Assembly (NCBI RefSeq): GCF_028693505.1 | Contig: NZ_JAQUVF010000014.1 | Coordinates: 1 to 64,000 of the forward strand | Direction: 5' to 3' | Source of the DNA: Oscillibacter sp. | GTDB taxonomy: Bacteria; Bacillota; Clostridia; Oscillospirales; Oscillospiraceae | Length of the DNA: 64,000 nucleotides | Shown here: piece by piece, positions 10,896 to 20,753 of the stretch | Layout: the number at the start of each line of letters is the position of its first letter | Position numbering within the stretch: position 1 is the stretch's first letter | Notes under the pieces: generated by a model | What the model was told of the DNA's origin: nothing | Database searches by the model: none | What the model saw: only the letters and a program-made list of their open reading frames with translations | Translations under genes and position numbers: made by a program

Positions 10896-11218
10896 TGTCA
10901 TTTTTTGTTGTTGCCTTATAACATACAGGACCGGCCTCCGTTTGTCAAGAGCAAATTTTCCTTTTTTTCGCCGGGGAAACCTGCCGTCCGGCATCCCGAT
11001 TGGGCAATTCCGGACCAATTTTCGGCCATTTTTATGCATTCTGCAAAGTTCCAAAAAAATTAACCTGAAATTTTTCAGCTTTTCCCCGGTTTTTGTGAAT
11101 TTTTTCTTACCTTTTTTAAGAGATTTGTGTTAAACTATAAGTGCAGCGTGCGGTCCCGGCAGACGTAAGTCCAGTTGCCGGAACCGCGCATGTTTTTTGT
11201 TGTGAGGAGGAATGCCCC

Positions 11219-11737
11219 ATGTTTCAACCCGGAGACTTGATTTTATACGGTACCACCGGCGTATGCAAAGTGCAGGAAATTGTCCATCCGAACAAAACCG
11301 GCACGGACCGGAATCGGCCGTACTATCTTCTTAAACCCCTGTATCAGGACGGTGTGATCTACACCCCTGCCGAAAACGGCAAAGTCCCGATGCGCCCCAT
11401 CATTTCCGCAAAGGAAGCCAACGCGCTCATTGATCTCATCCCCACCGTTGAGCCGGAGGTCTGCCGCGCGCCCACGCTGCAGGCTCTTTCCCAGCTGTAT
11501 CAGTCCGCAGTCCGCAGCCACGACTGCCGGGACCTGATGGAGATGGTGATGTCCATTTATGCCAAGCAAAAGCAGGCGGAAGCGCAAAAGCGCCGGCTGG
11601 GCATGGTGGACGAACGCTTTATGCGGCAGGCGGAAAATCTGCTGTACGGGGAGTTTTCCTCGGCACTGGGAATTCCCTTCGATGAAGTTCAGCCCTACAT
11701 CGCCGGTCGCGTCGCCCGCTTGACCAGCAAATCCTGA
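11219..11737 (+). CDS. CarD/CdnL-like transcriptional regulator
   Basis: MFQPGDLILYGTTGVCKVQEI...YYLLKPLYQDGVIYTPAENGKVPMRPIIS; GAGGAGG RBS upstream of ATG 11219. Confidence 0.85.
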   Translation: MFQPGDLILYGTTGVCKVQEIVHPNKTGTDRNRPYYLLKPLYQDGVIYTPAENGKVPMRPIISAKEANALIDLIPTVEPEVCRAPTLQALSQLYQSAVRSHDCRDLMEMVMSIYAKQKQAEAQKRRLGMVDERFMRQAENLLYGEFSSALGIPFDEVQPYIAGRVARLTSKS

Positions 11738-11739
11738 TG

Positions 11740-11776
11740 AAAAAGCTCCCCGTCTTTCGGACGGGGAGCTTCTGTT
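11740..11776. terminator. bidirectional intrinsic terminator
   Basis: AAAAAGCTCCCCGTC-TTTC-GGACGGGGAGCTTCTGTTTTT. Confidence 0.75.
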
Positions 11777-11777
11777 T

Positions 11778-12530
11778 TTATTGCATGAACAGTCCGCCGT
11801 TGACATTCAGGCAGGTGCCTGTCATGTAGCGGGAGAGGTCGGAAGCGAGGAAGAGCACCACATCGGAGATGTCGTCCGGCTCGCCCAAGCGGTGCATGGG
11901 CACGGCCATGGGGTCCCAGTCGCTGCCAAACACCTTCTCCATGGCGGTCTTGATGTTTCCTGGCGCCACGCTGTTGCAGGTCACGCCGAAGGCGGCGCCC
12001 TGCTTGGCGACGGAGCGGGTGAGGGTGAGGATCGCGCCCTTGGTGGTGGCATAATCCACGCCGGAGGTCAGTCCGCCCACATGTCCCGCGACGGAGGCCA
12101 TGTTGATGATGCGGCCATAGCCCTTGGCCTTCATGATCCGCATGGCCCGCTGGGCAAACAGGAATGCGCCGGTGATATTGATGCCATAGGTGAAGTTCCA
12201 ATGCTCCAGCGTCATCTCGTCAAAGGGAATCTTATTGGTGACGCCTGCGTTATTCACCAGAATGTCCAGCGTGCCGAATTCCTTTTCCAGCACCTCGAAG
12301 CAGTGGTCCACATCCGCCTCGCTGGCCACGTTGGCCTTGACGGCCACGCACTTGCACGCGGGATACTTCTCCATGATCTCCTGGGCCACCTTCTGGGCAT
12401 CCTCCACCTTCAGGTCCACGATCACGATGCCCGCCGCGCCCTCCTCGGCAAATTTCCAGCAGTCGCATGCGCCCATACCGGCGCCGCCGCCGGTGACCAT
12501 GGCAATCTTGCCCTCTACCATCTTTTTCAT
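11778..12530 (-). CDS. short-chain dehydrogenase/reductase
   Basis: MVTGGGAGMGACDC, LDILVNNAGVT, NMASVAGHVGG, VDYATTKGAILTLTRSVAKQ. Confidence 0.9.
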   Translation of the reverse strand: MKKMVEGKIAMVTGGGAGMGACDCWKFAEEGAAGIVIVDLKVEDAQKVAQEIMEKYPACKCVAVKANVASEADVDHCFEVLEKEFGTLDILVNNAGVTNKIPFDEMTLEHWNFTYGINITGAFLFAQRAMRIMKAKGYGRIINMASVAGHVGGLTSGVDYATTKGAILTLTRSVAKQGAAFGVTCNSVAPGNIKTAMEKVFGSDWDPMAVPMHRLGEPDDISDVVLFLASDLSRYMTGTCLNVNGGLFMQ

Positions 12531-12543
12531 AACGTCCTCCTTT

Positions 12544-13401
12544 TTATTGGAACCGGGAAGCGCCCAGTTCGATGTCGACGATCTTCTCCATGGCCTTCAT
12601 GTACTCAAACCCGTTTTTGGCGCAGTCATACGCCGTGGGCAAGGGCACGCACTCGGTGGTGATGAAGCCCGTGTAACCGATCTCCTTCAAGGCGCGCATA
12701 TGGGTCTTAAAGTCCACGCTGCCCCCGCCGGGATACAGCCGGGCCGTGTCGGAGAAGTGGACGTATTCCAGATTCTTCGCGCAGTACCGGTAGCACCCCG
12801 CAATATCGTTGTCCTCCATGTTCATGCTGTATGTGTCCAGATGCACGCCCACGTTGTCCTTCCCCAGCTCCACCACGAAGTCCTGCACCTCGCGCATGGT
12901 GTTGAGGAAGTTGCTGATATAGCTCAAAATATTCTCGATCCAGATGCGCACACCGGCGTCTTTTGCGTAGTCCGCCAGCTCCAAAACCGCGTCCCGGTGA
13001 TAATTCCAGTACTTTTCCCGCTGACTCTGGTCCGGAATGTGCTTGCGCATGGAGCCAACGATCACCTGACACCCGGCCTCTTTGGCGCAGTCGATGTGCT
13101 CCTTCAGCCGCGCGACGGACGCCCGGCGCACCTTCTCGTCGTCAGAGAGCAGGCACAGCCCGTTTTCCCCCAGCTCCCGCCCGGTGGCGAAGGCGATGAG
13201 CTCCAACCCGTACTCGCCGCAGACCTTTTTGATGTGGTTCCAGTCGTACTGTCTGGGATTTGCCAGCTGGATCTCCAGGCCGTCGTACCCGATCTCCTTT
13301 GCCTGCTCGCACAGCTGCTCGATGCTTCCCCGCAAAATAATGGGGGCGGTGGTGGACACGTCGCTCAGTGAACAGGCCACGCCATACTTAAAATTACTCA
13401 T
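12544..13401 (-). CDS. sugar phosphate isomerase/epimerase-like TIM-barrel protein
   Basis: AKEIGYDGLEIQLANPRQYDW, NVGVHLDTYSMNMEDNDI, YVHFSDTARLYPGGGSVDF. Confidence 0.8.
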   Translation of the reverse strand: MSNFKYGVACSLSDVSTTAPIILRGSIEQLCEQAKEIGYDGLEIQLANPRQYDWNHIKKVCGEYGLELIAFATGRELGENGLCLLSDDEKVRRASVARLKEHIDCAKEAGCQVIVGSMRKHIPDQSQREKYWNYHRDAVLELADYAKDAGVRIWIENILSYISNFLNTMREVQDFVVELGKDNVGVHLDTYSMNMEDNDIAGCYRYCAKNLEYVHFSDTARLYPGGGSVDFKTHMRALKEIGYTGFITTECVPLPTAYDCAKNGFEYMKAMEKIVDIELGASRFQ

Positions 13402-13963
13402 GCTTTTTCCTCCGTCAATCGTCGCTCAATAAATAAAGATGCCGATAATCAGGCACTCGGCCAAAATCGCGGGAGAACTGACAACCTCCGTCAGGGTGAC
13501 CGCCCTCAGGCCGCCCGGCGCCGTTCCATGGTATGGCTATGTACCTGGATAGCTGTCATACAAGTTGCCAACAAAAAAACGGCTACGCAGCCATGGGTTT
13601 GTTTTTCGTTTCCCAGACGCGCAACGGCCCGGGAATGGTTTTATTATAGCAGTCCACCGGCGGATTTCAAGGAGCTTCTTTTTAGGCGTTTTCTTGCTTT
13701 AAGCTAATTTCTCCACACTTTTTATAGCTTATTGTAAAAGCAAACGAATAAAACATTAAATTTCAGTACTTTTCTTTCAAAAATGTTAAGTGCCGTTATT
13801 TTGTGATTTTGGTGAAAGCGTCAAAAGGCATTTCTTGATTTGTGCCTTTTTGACAATAAAAATCTGACAATGCCAGTTGAAACATTTCATTTCGCGGCTT
13901 ATACTGATACCATTGGCTACCTGTTATCCCGCAATACCGCATAAAAAGAGAGGGAGGCTTCCC

Positions 13964-14647
13964 ATGAGTCTGAAACCGGTCCGCCGCATTCGGCTGTCGG
14001 CGCAAATTGAGGAGCAGCTGAAGCAGCAGATTTTAAATGGCAAGTGGAAGGCGGGCGAGCGGCTGCCTTCCGAGCATGAGCTGTCCGAAATTTTTCAGGT
14101 CAGCCGCGTCTCCATTCGTCAGGCGCTGCAATCCCTGTCCGCGCAGGGTCTGATTGAAACCCGCAGCGGCGACGGCTCTTATGTCAAGCAGCCAAGCATC
14201 GGAGATTTTGTGCAGGGCTCCATCCCCGGGATCTACTTGGCGGACGACTCCCTGCGCACGGTGATGGAGTTTCGACGGCTGTTTGAAGGGCCGGTAGCGG
14301 AATTGGCTGCCGCCCGCGCCGAAGAGGCCCAAATTCACCAGCTGGGCGTCTTATACCACGGAATGGCGGATACCGCCTCCAACATTTCAGAAAATTCCAG
14401 CTACGATTTTGAATTTCACATGCTGATCGGAAAAATGACGCAAAACGCCATGATCGAGGGAATCTACCGCGTTCAAAACACCGTGATGCGCAGCTGCTGG
14501 AAAAACATCGGCACCGCCAAGGGCACCACCGACGGGCTTTACTACCACGGTCGGCTTTTGGAAGCGTTTCGCCGGCGGGACGCGGCCGCCTGTCGGCAAA
14601 TCATGGAAGAGCATGTGAATTCCACCTGGAGTATGTTTTTTGAGTAA
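13964..14647 (+). CDS. GntR/FadR-family (FCD) transcriptional regulator
   Basis: LSAQIEEQLKQQILNGKWKAGERLPSEHELSEIFQVSRVSIRQALQSLSAQGLIETRSGDGSYV; RBS agagggagg before ATG 13964. Confidence 0.9.
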   Translation: MSLKPVRRIRLSAQIEEQLKQQILNGKWKAGERLPSEHELSEIFQVSRVSIRQALQSLSAQGLIETRSGDGSYVKQPSIGDFVQGSIPGIYLADDSLRTVMEFRRLFEGPVAELAAARAEEAQIHQLGVLYHGMADTASNISENSSYDFEFHMLIGKMTQNAMIEGIYRVQNTVMRSCWKNIGTAKGTTDGLYYHGRLLEAFRRRDAAACRQIMEEHVNSTWSMFFE

Positions 14648-14661
14648 CGTCTTTTCGGCAA

Positions 14662-14705
14662 AAAGAAGGCGGGGATATCCAATCGGATATCCCCGCCTGT
14701 TGATT
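14662..14705. terminator. bidirectional intrinsic terminator
   Basis: AGGCGGGGATATCC-AATC-GGATATCCCCGCCTGTTG. Confidence 0.75.
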
Positions 14706-14720
14706 TTGCGCGTAGCGCTG

Positions 14721-16562
14721 TCACTGCAAATAGTTCAGCGGATTTCTCGCTACGCCGTTGTAGCGCACCTCAAAGTGGCAGTGGTTTCCGGTGGAGTTGC
14801 CGGTAGAGCCCATCTTGGCGATCTGCTGGCCCTTGTAGACGTGCTGGCCCACGGAGACAATCAGGCTGCTGTTGTGGCCGTAATAGGTCACGTAGCCGTT
14901 GCCGTGGTCGATTTGCACCAGGTAGCCGTAGCCGCCCATCCAGCCCGCGTAGGTGACGGTGCCGCCGTCGGCCGCATAGATGGGGCTGCCGTACCGCCCG
15001 GCAATGTCGATGCCCTTGTGGTTGGAGGAACCAATGCCGCCGGGGGACTTGCGTCCGCCGAAGGAGGAGGTGATGCGGCCGGTGGTGGGCCAGCGGAAGG
15101 TGCCGGTGGGATGCCAGGTGGGCCGTTCCTTGGTGCCCCGGAGCCGCTGCTCGGTCACGGCCTGACGCAGCGTCACGGAGGAGAGGATGGTCCGCTCCGT
15201 CTCCTCGCCGTTGACGTAGGTGACGTTGGCCACCACGTCGGCGGCGCCGTACTGCCCGGCGGAGGTCACCTTCTCGTCGTTCTTCCACATATTAGGGCTG
15301 TCGGTGTACACGACATCGAAATCCACGTCGTCCACATACCGCTCCCGCTCCACCACCGTCAGCGTCAGGTAGGGCACGGAGGCGGACAGCGTCAGCACTT
15401 CGCCGATTTGCAGCTTTTCAATGTTGTAGCCGGGGTTCAGCGCCAGCAGCTCCTTGGAGGTAAGGTCGTGGCTGTTGGCGATCTGCGACCAGGTATCTCC
15501 TTTTTTGACCTCATAGGTGACCTCGGCGGTCTTGGTGCTGTACAGCATCTCCGCCAGATACCCCAGATTCATGATCTCCTCGGTGGGGACGTACTCCTGC
15601 TTGATCTCCACCTTCTCCGCAAATTCGCAGGAAATGGTCTCGGCATCGGTGGAGGCGGTCTTGAGCTGCGCCAAAAGCTCCTCCAGCGCATCCTGATAGG
15701 GGGTGGCGCCAATGCGCTCCCCATCCACATACAGGCAGTATGCCGAGGTCACAAGACCGATCTCCTCAGACAAGTCCTCTTCAAAGGTGGCGTTGTCCAC
15801 CACCTCCTGCCGCTTGAGCAGCCCGGAGGAATAGCGGATGAGGGAATCGTCGATGGTAAAGCTCTCTCCCAGTGTGCGGGTGGTGACCCGTTCCAAATCA
15901 GAGCGGACGCTCTCCGCGATGCTTTGGGAGCTGACCGCGGCGATGATCTGGCCGTCGTAGCTGACTGTGGTACCCACTGTATAAATCGAGAAAAACGCCA
16001 CGGCGGCGACAATGCCGCAGGCGCCGCCCAAAAAGGGCGCCGGATGGACCTTGTGGTTTTCCAGCCAGTGATGCACCTGCGTGGTTTTACCGGCCGCCCG
16101 CCGGCGGCGGCCCCACAGCCGCTCTTCCAGCAAGCTGCCCAGCATGGGCAGCATACACCAGCCAAACAGCAGCAGCTGCACAGGCAGGCGCTCCGACTCC
16201 GGGAAGCGGTGGGCCTTCTTCTCCCGCACAATGTGGCGCCAGCGCCGCCGCGCCCGGGTCCATTCATGTTCCGCCGCAAGGTACAGCGCTGAGAGCGGAT
16301 GAAGTTCTTCCCGCTTCCGCCGCGCCGCGCCCTCTCCCCGCTGCCTGTCCTCCCGCTGGGAGGACGCGGCGCGGGACCCGGCGCGCTCCGCCGGTCTCTC
16401 CGCGGGCCGCTCCTTGACGGCGGTCTGCGCAAATGACCGGTCCTTTTCCCCACGGCTTGCATCCCTGTGGGAAGACTCCCTCGAATGGCGCAGCTGCTCT
16501 TGGGTCAGTCGTCTCCCGCCCCGGGACGGCGGGTCCTTTTCTTTTTTCAAATCCTGACTCAT
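14721..16562 (-). CDS. M23-family peptidoglycan endopeptidase with LysM and G5-like domains
   Basis: LysM: YEVKKGDTWSQIANSHDLTSKELLALNPGYN. M23: HKGIDIAGRYGSPIYAADGGTVTYAGWMGGYGYLVQIDHGNGYVTYYGH and GNHCHFEVRYNG. Charged cytosolic N-terminus, then a TM segment. Confidence 0.9.
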   Translation of the reverse strand: MSQDLKKEKDPPSRGGRRLTQEQLRHSRESSHRDASRGEKDRSFAQTAVKERPAERPAERAGSRAASSQREDRQRGEGAARRKREELHPLSALYLAAEHEWTRARRRWRHIVREKKAHRFPESERLPVQLLLFGWCMLPMLGSLLEERLWGRRRRAAGKTTQVHHWLENHKVHPAPFLGGACGIVAAVAFFSIYTVGTTVSYDGQIIAAVSSQSIAESVRSDLERVTTRTLGESFTIDDSLIRYSSGLLKRQEVVDNATFEEDLSEEIGLVTSAYCLYVDGERIGATPYQDALEELLAQLKTASTDAETISCEFAEKVEIKQEYVPTEEIMNLGYLAEMLYSTKTAEVTYEVKKGDTWSQIANSHDLTSKELLALNPGYNIEKLQIGEVLTLSASVPYLTLTVVERERYVDDVDFDVVYTDSPNMWKNDEKVTSAGQYGAADVVANVTYVNGEETERTILSSVTLRQAVTEQRLRGTKERPTWHPTGTFRWPTTGRITSSFGGRKSPGGIGSSNHKGIDIAGRYGSPIYAADGGTVTYAGWMGGYGYLVQIDHGNGYVTYYGHNSSLIVSVGQHVYKGQQIAKMGSTGNSTGNHCHFEVRYNGVARNPLNYLQ

Positions 16563-16872
16563 AAGACTCCTATCAGACGGTTTCTGAAATAGTTACATTT
16601 TGTTACCGTTGTTCATCATACCTCTTTTTTGAATCTCCGTCAACCCCTGTTTTTCCCCGAAAAGTTCCATTTTTCCCGGTTTTCAGGGCTGTTTTGTGGT
16701 GCTTCGCATAAAAACGCTGAATTAGTTTTGCATATTTTACCGAAACAGTGGTGAACACAGCGTAAATTTTAGTTACGATGTTTGTTTTTTTCGGTTGACC
16801 CTGCGCAACGGTCGTGTATAATGGATAGAGTATAAATCTGCCCCAATCTGACAAATTTGGAGGAAATGGAAC

Positions 16873-17853
16873 ATGTTTGAGTTTCTCATCAACAAGCTGA
16901 AAAATCACCCTCGGAAGATCGTCTTTACCGAAGGCACCGATCCCCGCATTCTGGAGGCTTCCGCCCGCCTGCTGTCCGGTACCTTCCTCACGCCCGTACT
17001 GGTCGGTAATCCCGAAGAGGTCCAGAAGATTGCCGAGGAGATTGGCTTCAACATCCGCGGCGCTCAGATCATTGACCCCCAGAATTTTGAGGGCATGGAC
17101 AAGATGGTTGCCACCATGGTGGAACTGCGCAAGGGCAAGATGACTCCGGAGCAGTGCCACGCCGCCTTGCAGCAGGGCAACTATTTCGGCACCATGCTGG
17201 TGAAGATGGGCTATGCGGACGCTCTGCTGGGCGGCGCCACCTACTCCACCGCCGACACGGTTCGCCCCGCCCTGCAAATCATCAAGACCAAGCCCGGCAG
17301 CAAGATCGTCTCTTCCTGCTTCATTTTGGTCCGTCCCTCCGCCACCGGCGACCGCGAGGTGCTGGCCATGGGCGACTGCGCCATCAACATCAAGCCCACC
17401 GAGGACGAGCTGGTGGAGATCGCACTGGAAACTGCCACCACCGCCAAGCTCTTTGGCATGGACCCCAAGGTGGCCTTTTTGAGCTACTCCACCATGGGTT
17501 CCGGCAAGGGCGAGGATGTGGACAAGATGCGCAATGCCTTCACCAAGGCCCACGCCGCCGCTCCGGAGCTTGCAATGGAAGGCGAGCTGCAGTTCGACGC
17601 CGCCGTCTCCCCCACGGTCGCTCACACCAAGTGCCCCGATTCCGCCGTGGCCGGTCATGCCAACACCTTCATTTTCCCGGACATCAATGCCGGCAACATC
17701 GGCTATAAGATCTGCCAGCGCATGGGTGCTTTCGATGCATACGGTCCCATTTTGCAGGGTCTGAACGCTCCCATCAACGACCTTTCCCGGGGCTGCAACG
17801 CCCAGGAGGTCTATTCCATGGCCATCATTACGGCCGGTCTGTGCGCAGACTGA
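16873..17853 (+). CDS. pta: phosphate acetyltransferase
   Basis: KIVFTEGTDPRILEASARLL, ADALLGGATYSTADTVRPALQIIKTKPGSKIVSSCFI, FLSYSTMGSGKG, NTFIFPDINAGNIGYK. Confidence 0.95.
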   Translation: MFEFLINKLKNHPRKIVFTEGTDPRILEASARLLSGTFLTPVLVGNPEEVQKIAEEIGFNIRGAQIIDPQNFEGMDKMVATMVELRKGKMTPEQCHAALQQGNYFGTMLVKMGYADALLGGATYSTADTVRPALQIIKTKPGSKIVSSCFILVRPSATGDREVLAMGDCAINIKPTEDELVEIALETATTAKLFGMDPKVAFLSYSTMGSGKGEDVDKMRNAFTKAHAAAPELAMEGELQFDAAVSPTVAHTKCPDSAVAGHANTFIFPDINAGNIGYKICQRMGAFDAYGPILQGLNAPINDLSRGCNAQEVYSMAIITAGLCAD

Positions 17854-18236
17854 GTTGCTCCTTCTATAATGAAAGCATTTCATTGAAAAACCCATTACAT
17901 CAAAGGGAGGACGCCAAAGGCGTCCTCCTCTTTTCTTTGGCGGTACCAGACGCAAACAGAAAATCGCATAAAGCATACCGGCTCTATTTTCGGGCGCGGT
18001 GCGCGTGATTTTGTTATCCAATTGACTTGAGGTTTTGAATTCAATATTCCGGTCTTTACTTTTGAGTCCTCGTCGATTATAATAGCAAACAATTCCATAT
18101 CTGTGATAGTTTTAGAGAAACCTTTCAAAAGGCAAGATGTTTTAAGCAATCGGATAACTGGGCGCGTGTCAGGGCAAAATTGGAAACAGGCCCTCTACCA
18201 CTTGCATATCTTTTTGGAAAGAAGGATGAGACGAAT

Positions 18237-18947
18237 TTGGATTTATCAACACTGAATAATTTCAAGGGACATAGTCTCCCCTTGGCAGAGCAGATTGCTG
18301 AGCGAATTAATCAGCTGATTATTGACCAGCGATTGACCGAAAACGACAAACTGCCGACAGAATTTGAGCTGATGGAAATTCTAAACGTCGGGAGGAGCAC
18401 CGTTCGTGAAGCGCTGAAAATTTTGGTTGCCCGCAATGTCCTTGAAATTAAGCGGGGCAAGGGGACTTTTGTCACAAAAAACCCCGGAATCAATGAAGAT
18501 CCTCTTGGTTTTGCTTATATGCAGGACAAGATAAAGCTGGCCCAGGAACTGATCGAGGTGCGCACGCACATTGAGCCATGGACGGCGTATTTAGCTGCAC
18601 AGCGGGCAACCGAGGCAGATATCAAAGAACTTTGCGGATATTGTGATCGCGTGGTTGATCTTAGCCTCCTGGGAAAAGCGCATCAGGATGTGGACAAGGC
18701 TTTCCACGAATGTGTTGCGCACTGTACACATAATCGCGTCATTTGCAATTTAACCCCCATCATTATTTATTCCGTTCAGGTGTTCAGTGACATCAGCGAG
18801 AGCACATTGCGGCGGAAAACAAATATTTCACACAGGCAGATCTGTGATTGCATCTGTTCCCACGATCCGGAAGGCGCCAGCAATGCGGTCATGGCACATT
18901 TGGACGCAAACCGGAATTATTGGGAAGAGCTATGGAGGGGTATTTGA
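18237..18947 (+). CDS. GntR/FadR-family (FCD) transcriptional regulator
   Basis: LAEQIAERINQLIIDQRLTENDKLPTEFELMEILNVGRSTVREALKILVARNVLEIKRGKGTFV. TTG 18237 chosen as start with an upstream gaagga; start is uncertain. Confidence 0.85.
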   Translation: MDLSTLNNFKGHSLPLAEQIAERINQLIIDQRLTENDKLPTEFELMEILNVGRSTVREALKILVARNVLEIKRGKGTFVTKNPGINEDPLGFAYMQDKIKLAQELIEVRTHIEPWTAYLAAQRATEADIKELCGYCDRVVDLSLLGKAHQDVDKAFHECVAHCTHNRVICNLTPIIIYSVQVFSDISESTLRRKTNISHRQICDCICSHDPEGASNAVMAHLDANRNYWEELWRGI

Positions 18948-19134
18948 AAAAATCAATCGTTTTCCCAAAACATTTCCCCACGCCAAACCGTTAAGGAAAC
19001 TAGTGAAGCTGAATATATTTTACAAAGCTTTCTTGACAAAAAGGCATGGGGCTTATATAATATCCACAATGTCTGACGTAAGACATACAGAGAATTGGAA
19101 TATGTGTGAAATCATTATTTAGGAGGAACATACT

Positions 19135-20205
19135 ATGAAAAGATTTCTTGTACTGGCGTTAACCCTCACAATGATTCTTTCGATGACGGGCTGCGGCTCT
19201 AAGGGAGAACAGCCTTCCACCGAAGCTCCCGCGCAGGGAGAGACGAACACCGCTGATGATAGCGGCGAAAAGGAGTGGGGGGAAGCCGAAAACACCTGGC
19301 TTTCCTGCATTTCTTCCAACCTTCTGGACGGTGAGCATCCCTTTTATCAGGCTCAGGTCTTTTTTGACCAATGCCTGCGGGAAGAAACCAACAACAAATA
19401 CGGTCTGGATATTTATGTTGGCGGCCAGCTGGGTTCTGACTCCGAGATGGTGGAGGGCTGCTTGAACGGTACTTACGAGTTTGTTTTGAACAGCAGCGGT
19501 TTATTTGCAAACATTTCCGATGATTTTAACATCTTCGACCTGCCGTATCTGTTCTCCAGCAATGAGCACGCCTACGCCGTCATGGACAGTGAAATCGGCC
19601 AGAGCGCATTGGACAGCTTGGAGCAGTATGGCATGATCGGCCTGGGTTACGGTGAGAGCGGGTTCCGCAACATCACCTCCAGCTTCCAGATCAACACTCC
19701 CGCAGACATGAAGGGCATGAAGCTGCGCACCATGGATGTGCCGATGCACATTGAATATTTCAATATGTTGGGGGCAAATGCAACGCCCATGGCCATGACA
19801 GAGGTTTTCACCTCCCTGCAGCAGGGCACGATTGATGGTCACGAAAATCTGAGCATGGGTATCCTCTCCAACCGCATCTACGAGGTCAACCCCTACATTG
19901 CTGTTTCTGAGCATATCTACACGCCCATTGTCTATGCAATGAATGCGGATTATTTCAACAGCCTGCCCACCGAGGACCAGGAAGCCATCCGCAGAGCCGC
20001 GGCCCGCAGCATTGAAATGCAGCGTCCCGATGCCCAGCGTCAAAACAACAAGGCTCTGGAAATTATGGAAAAGGACTATGGTGTAACGGTTACCCGCGTT
20101 GACAAGGCTCCCTTCATGGCAGTTGCCGACGAAATGTATGCAAAGCACCCGGAATATAGCGATCTGGTGGCTCAAATCCGTGCAGCTGACCCCGCCAACA
20201 CCTAA
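19135..20205 (+). CDS. TRAP transporter substrate-binding protein (DctP family), lipoprotein signal
   Basis: MTGCGSKGEQ lipobox, LPYLFSSNEHAYAVMDSEIG, GYGESGFRNITS, GMKLRTMDVPMHIEYFNMLGANATPMAMTEVFTSLQQGTIDGHEN. Confidence 0.92.
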   Translation: MKRFLVLALTLTMILSMTGCGSKGEQPSTEAPAQGETNTADDSGEKEWGEAENTWLSCISSNLLDGEHPFYQAQVFFDQCLREETNNKYGLDIYVGGQLGSDSEMVEGCLNGTYEFVLNSSGLFANISDDFNIFDLPYLFSSNEHAYAVMDSEIGQSALDSLEQYGMIGLGYGESGFRNITSSFQINTPADMKGMKLRTMDVPMHIEYFNMLGANATPMAMTEVFTSLQQGTIDGHENLSMGILSNRIYEVNPYIAVSEHIYTPIVYAMNADYFNSLPTEDQEAIRRAAARSIEMQRPDAQRQNNKALEIMEKDYGVTVTRVDKAPFMAVADEMYAKHPEYSDLVAQIRAADPANT

Positions 20206-20252
20206 AACATGTCGGGATTTCCGGAAAGATTCCGAAGTAAAGGACTCAAGCC

Positions 20253-20753
20253 ATGAAACATTTTAAAAAAATCTGTTCAGCTTTTGAATCCGGCATTAAC
20301 GTTATGATCGTCGTTGTTGCAGTTACCATGATGATCATTGGCGTTTTGCAGATTCTGTTTCGCTATGTATTTTCCGCATCTCTCTCCTGGTCTGAGGAAA
20401 GCATCCGCTATCTCCACGTATGGCTTGTCACCATCGGCGGCACGGTATGCTTTTACCGGGAAACATTTTCAGTGATTACGCTGATTTCCGACAAAATTGA
20501 GGCCAAATCAAAACTCGCCGGCAAGTTTCTTGCCGCCCTGCGGTTCGTATTTCCAATTATTTTTTATGGCATAATGCTGTTGGAGGGTTGGAAGGTTTGC
20601 GCCGCGTATGTGGTTAAAAAGGCCGCCGCCACGCAGATTTCCATGGCAATCGTCTATGCTTGCATCCCACTTTCCGGTATCATCGGGATTCTGTTTAGCA
20701 TTGCGAAGCTTCCCGACTTTATTGCACATTTGACAGGGAGGAATGCAAAATGA
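20253..20753 (+). CDS. TRAP transporter small permease (DctQ family)
   Basis: About 4 TM segments; SLSWSEESIRYLHVWLVTIGGTVCFYR; between DctP and DctM. Confidence 0.9.
   Translation: MKHFKKICSAFESGINVMIVVVAVTMMIIGVLQILFRYVFSASLSWSEESIRYLHVWLVTIGGTVCFYRETFSVITLISDKIEAKSKLAGKFLAALRFVFPIIFYGIMLLEGWKVCAAYVVKKAAATQISMAIVYACIPLSGIIGILFSIAKLPDFIAHLTGRNAK

Noticed and set aside
10659-11054. 131-aa minus-strand ORF upstream of leuA
   Set aside because: Lies across the T-box leader RNA; no RBS or protein motifs.
16603-18021. 472-aa minus-strand ORF opposite pta
   Set aside because: Exact antisense of the highly conserved pta coding sequence; G/H/D-rich low-information translation.
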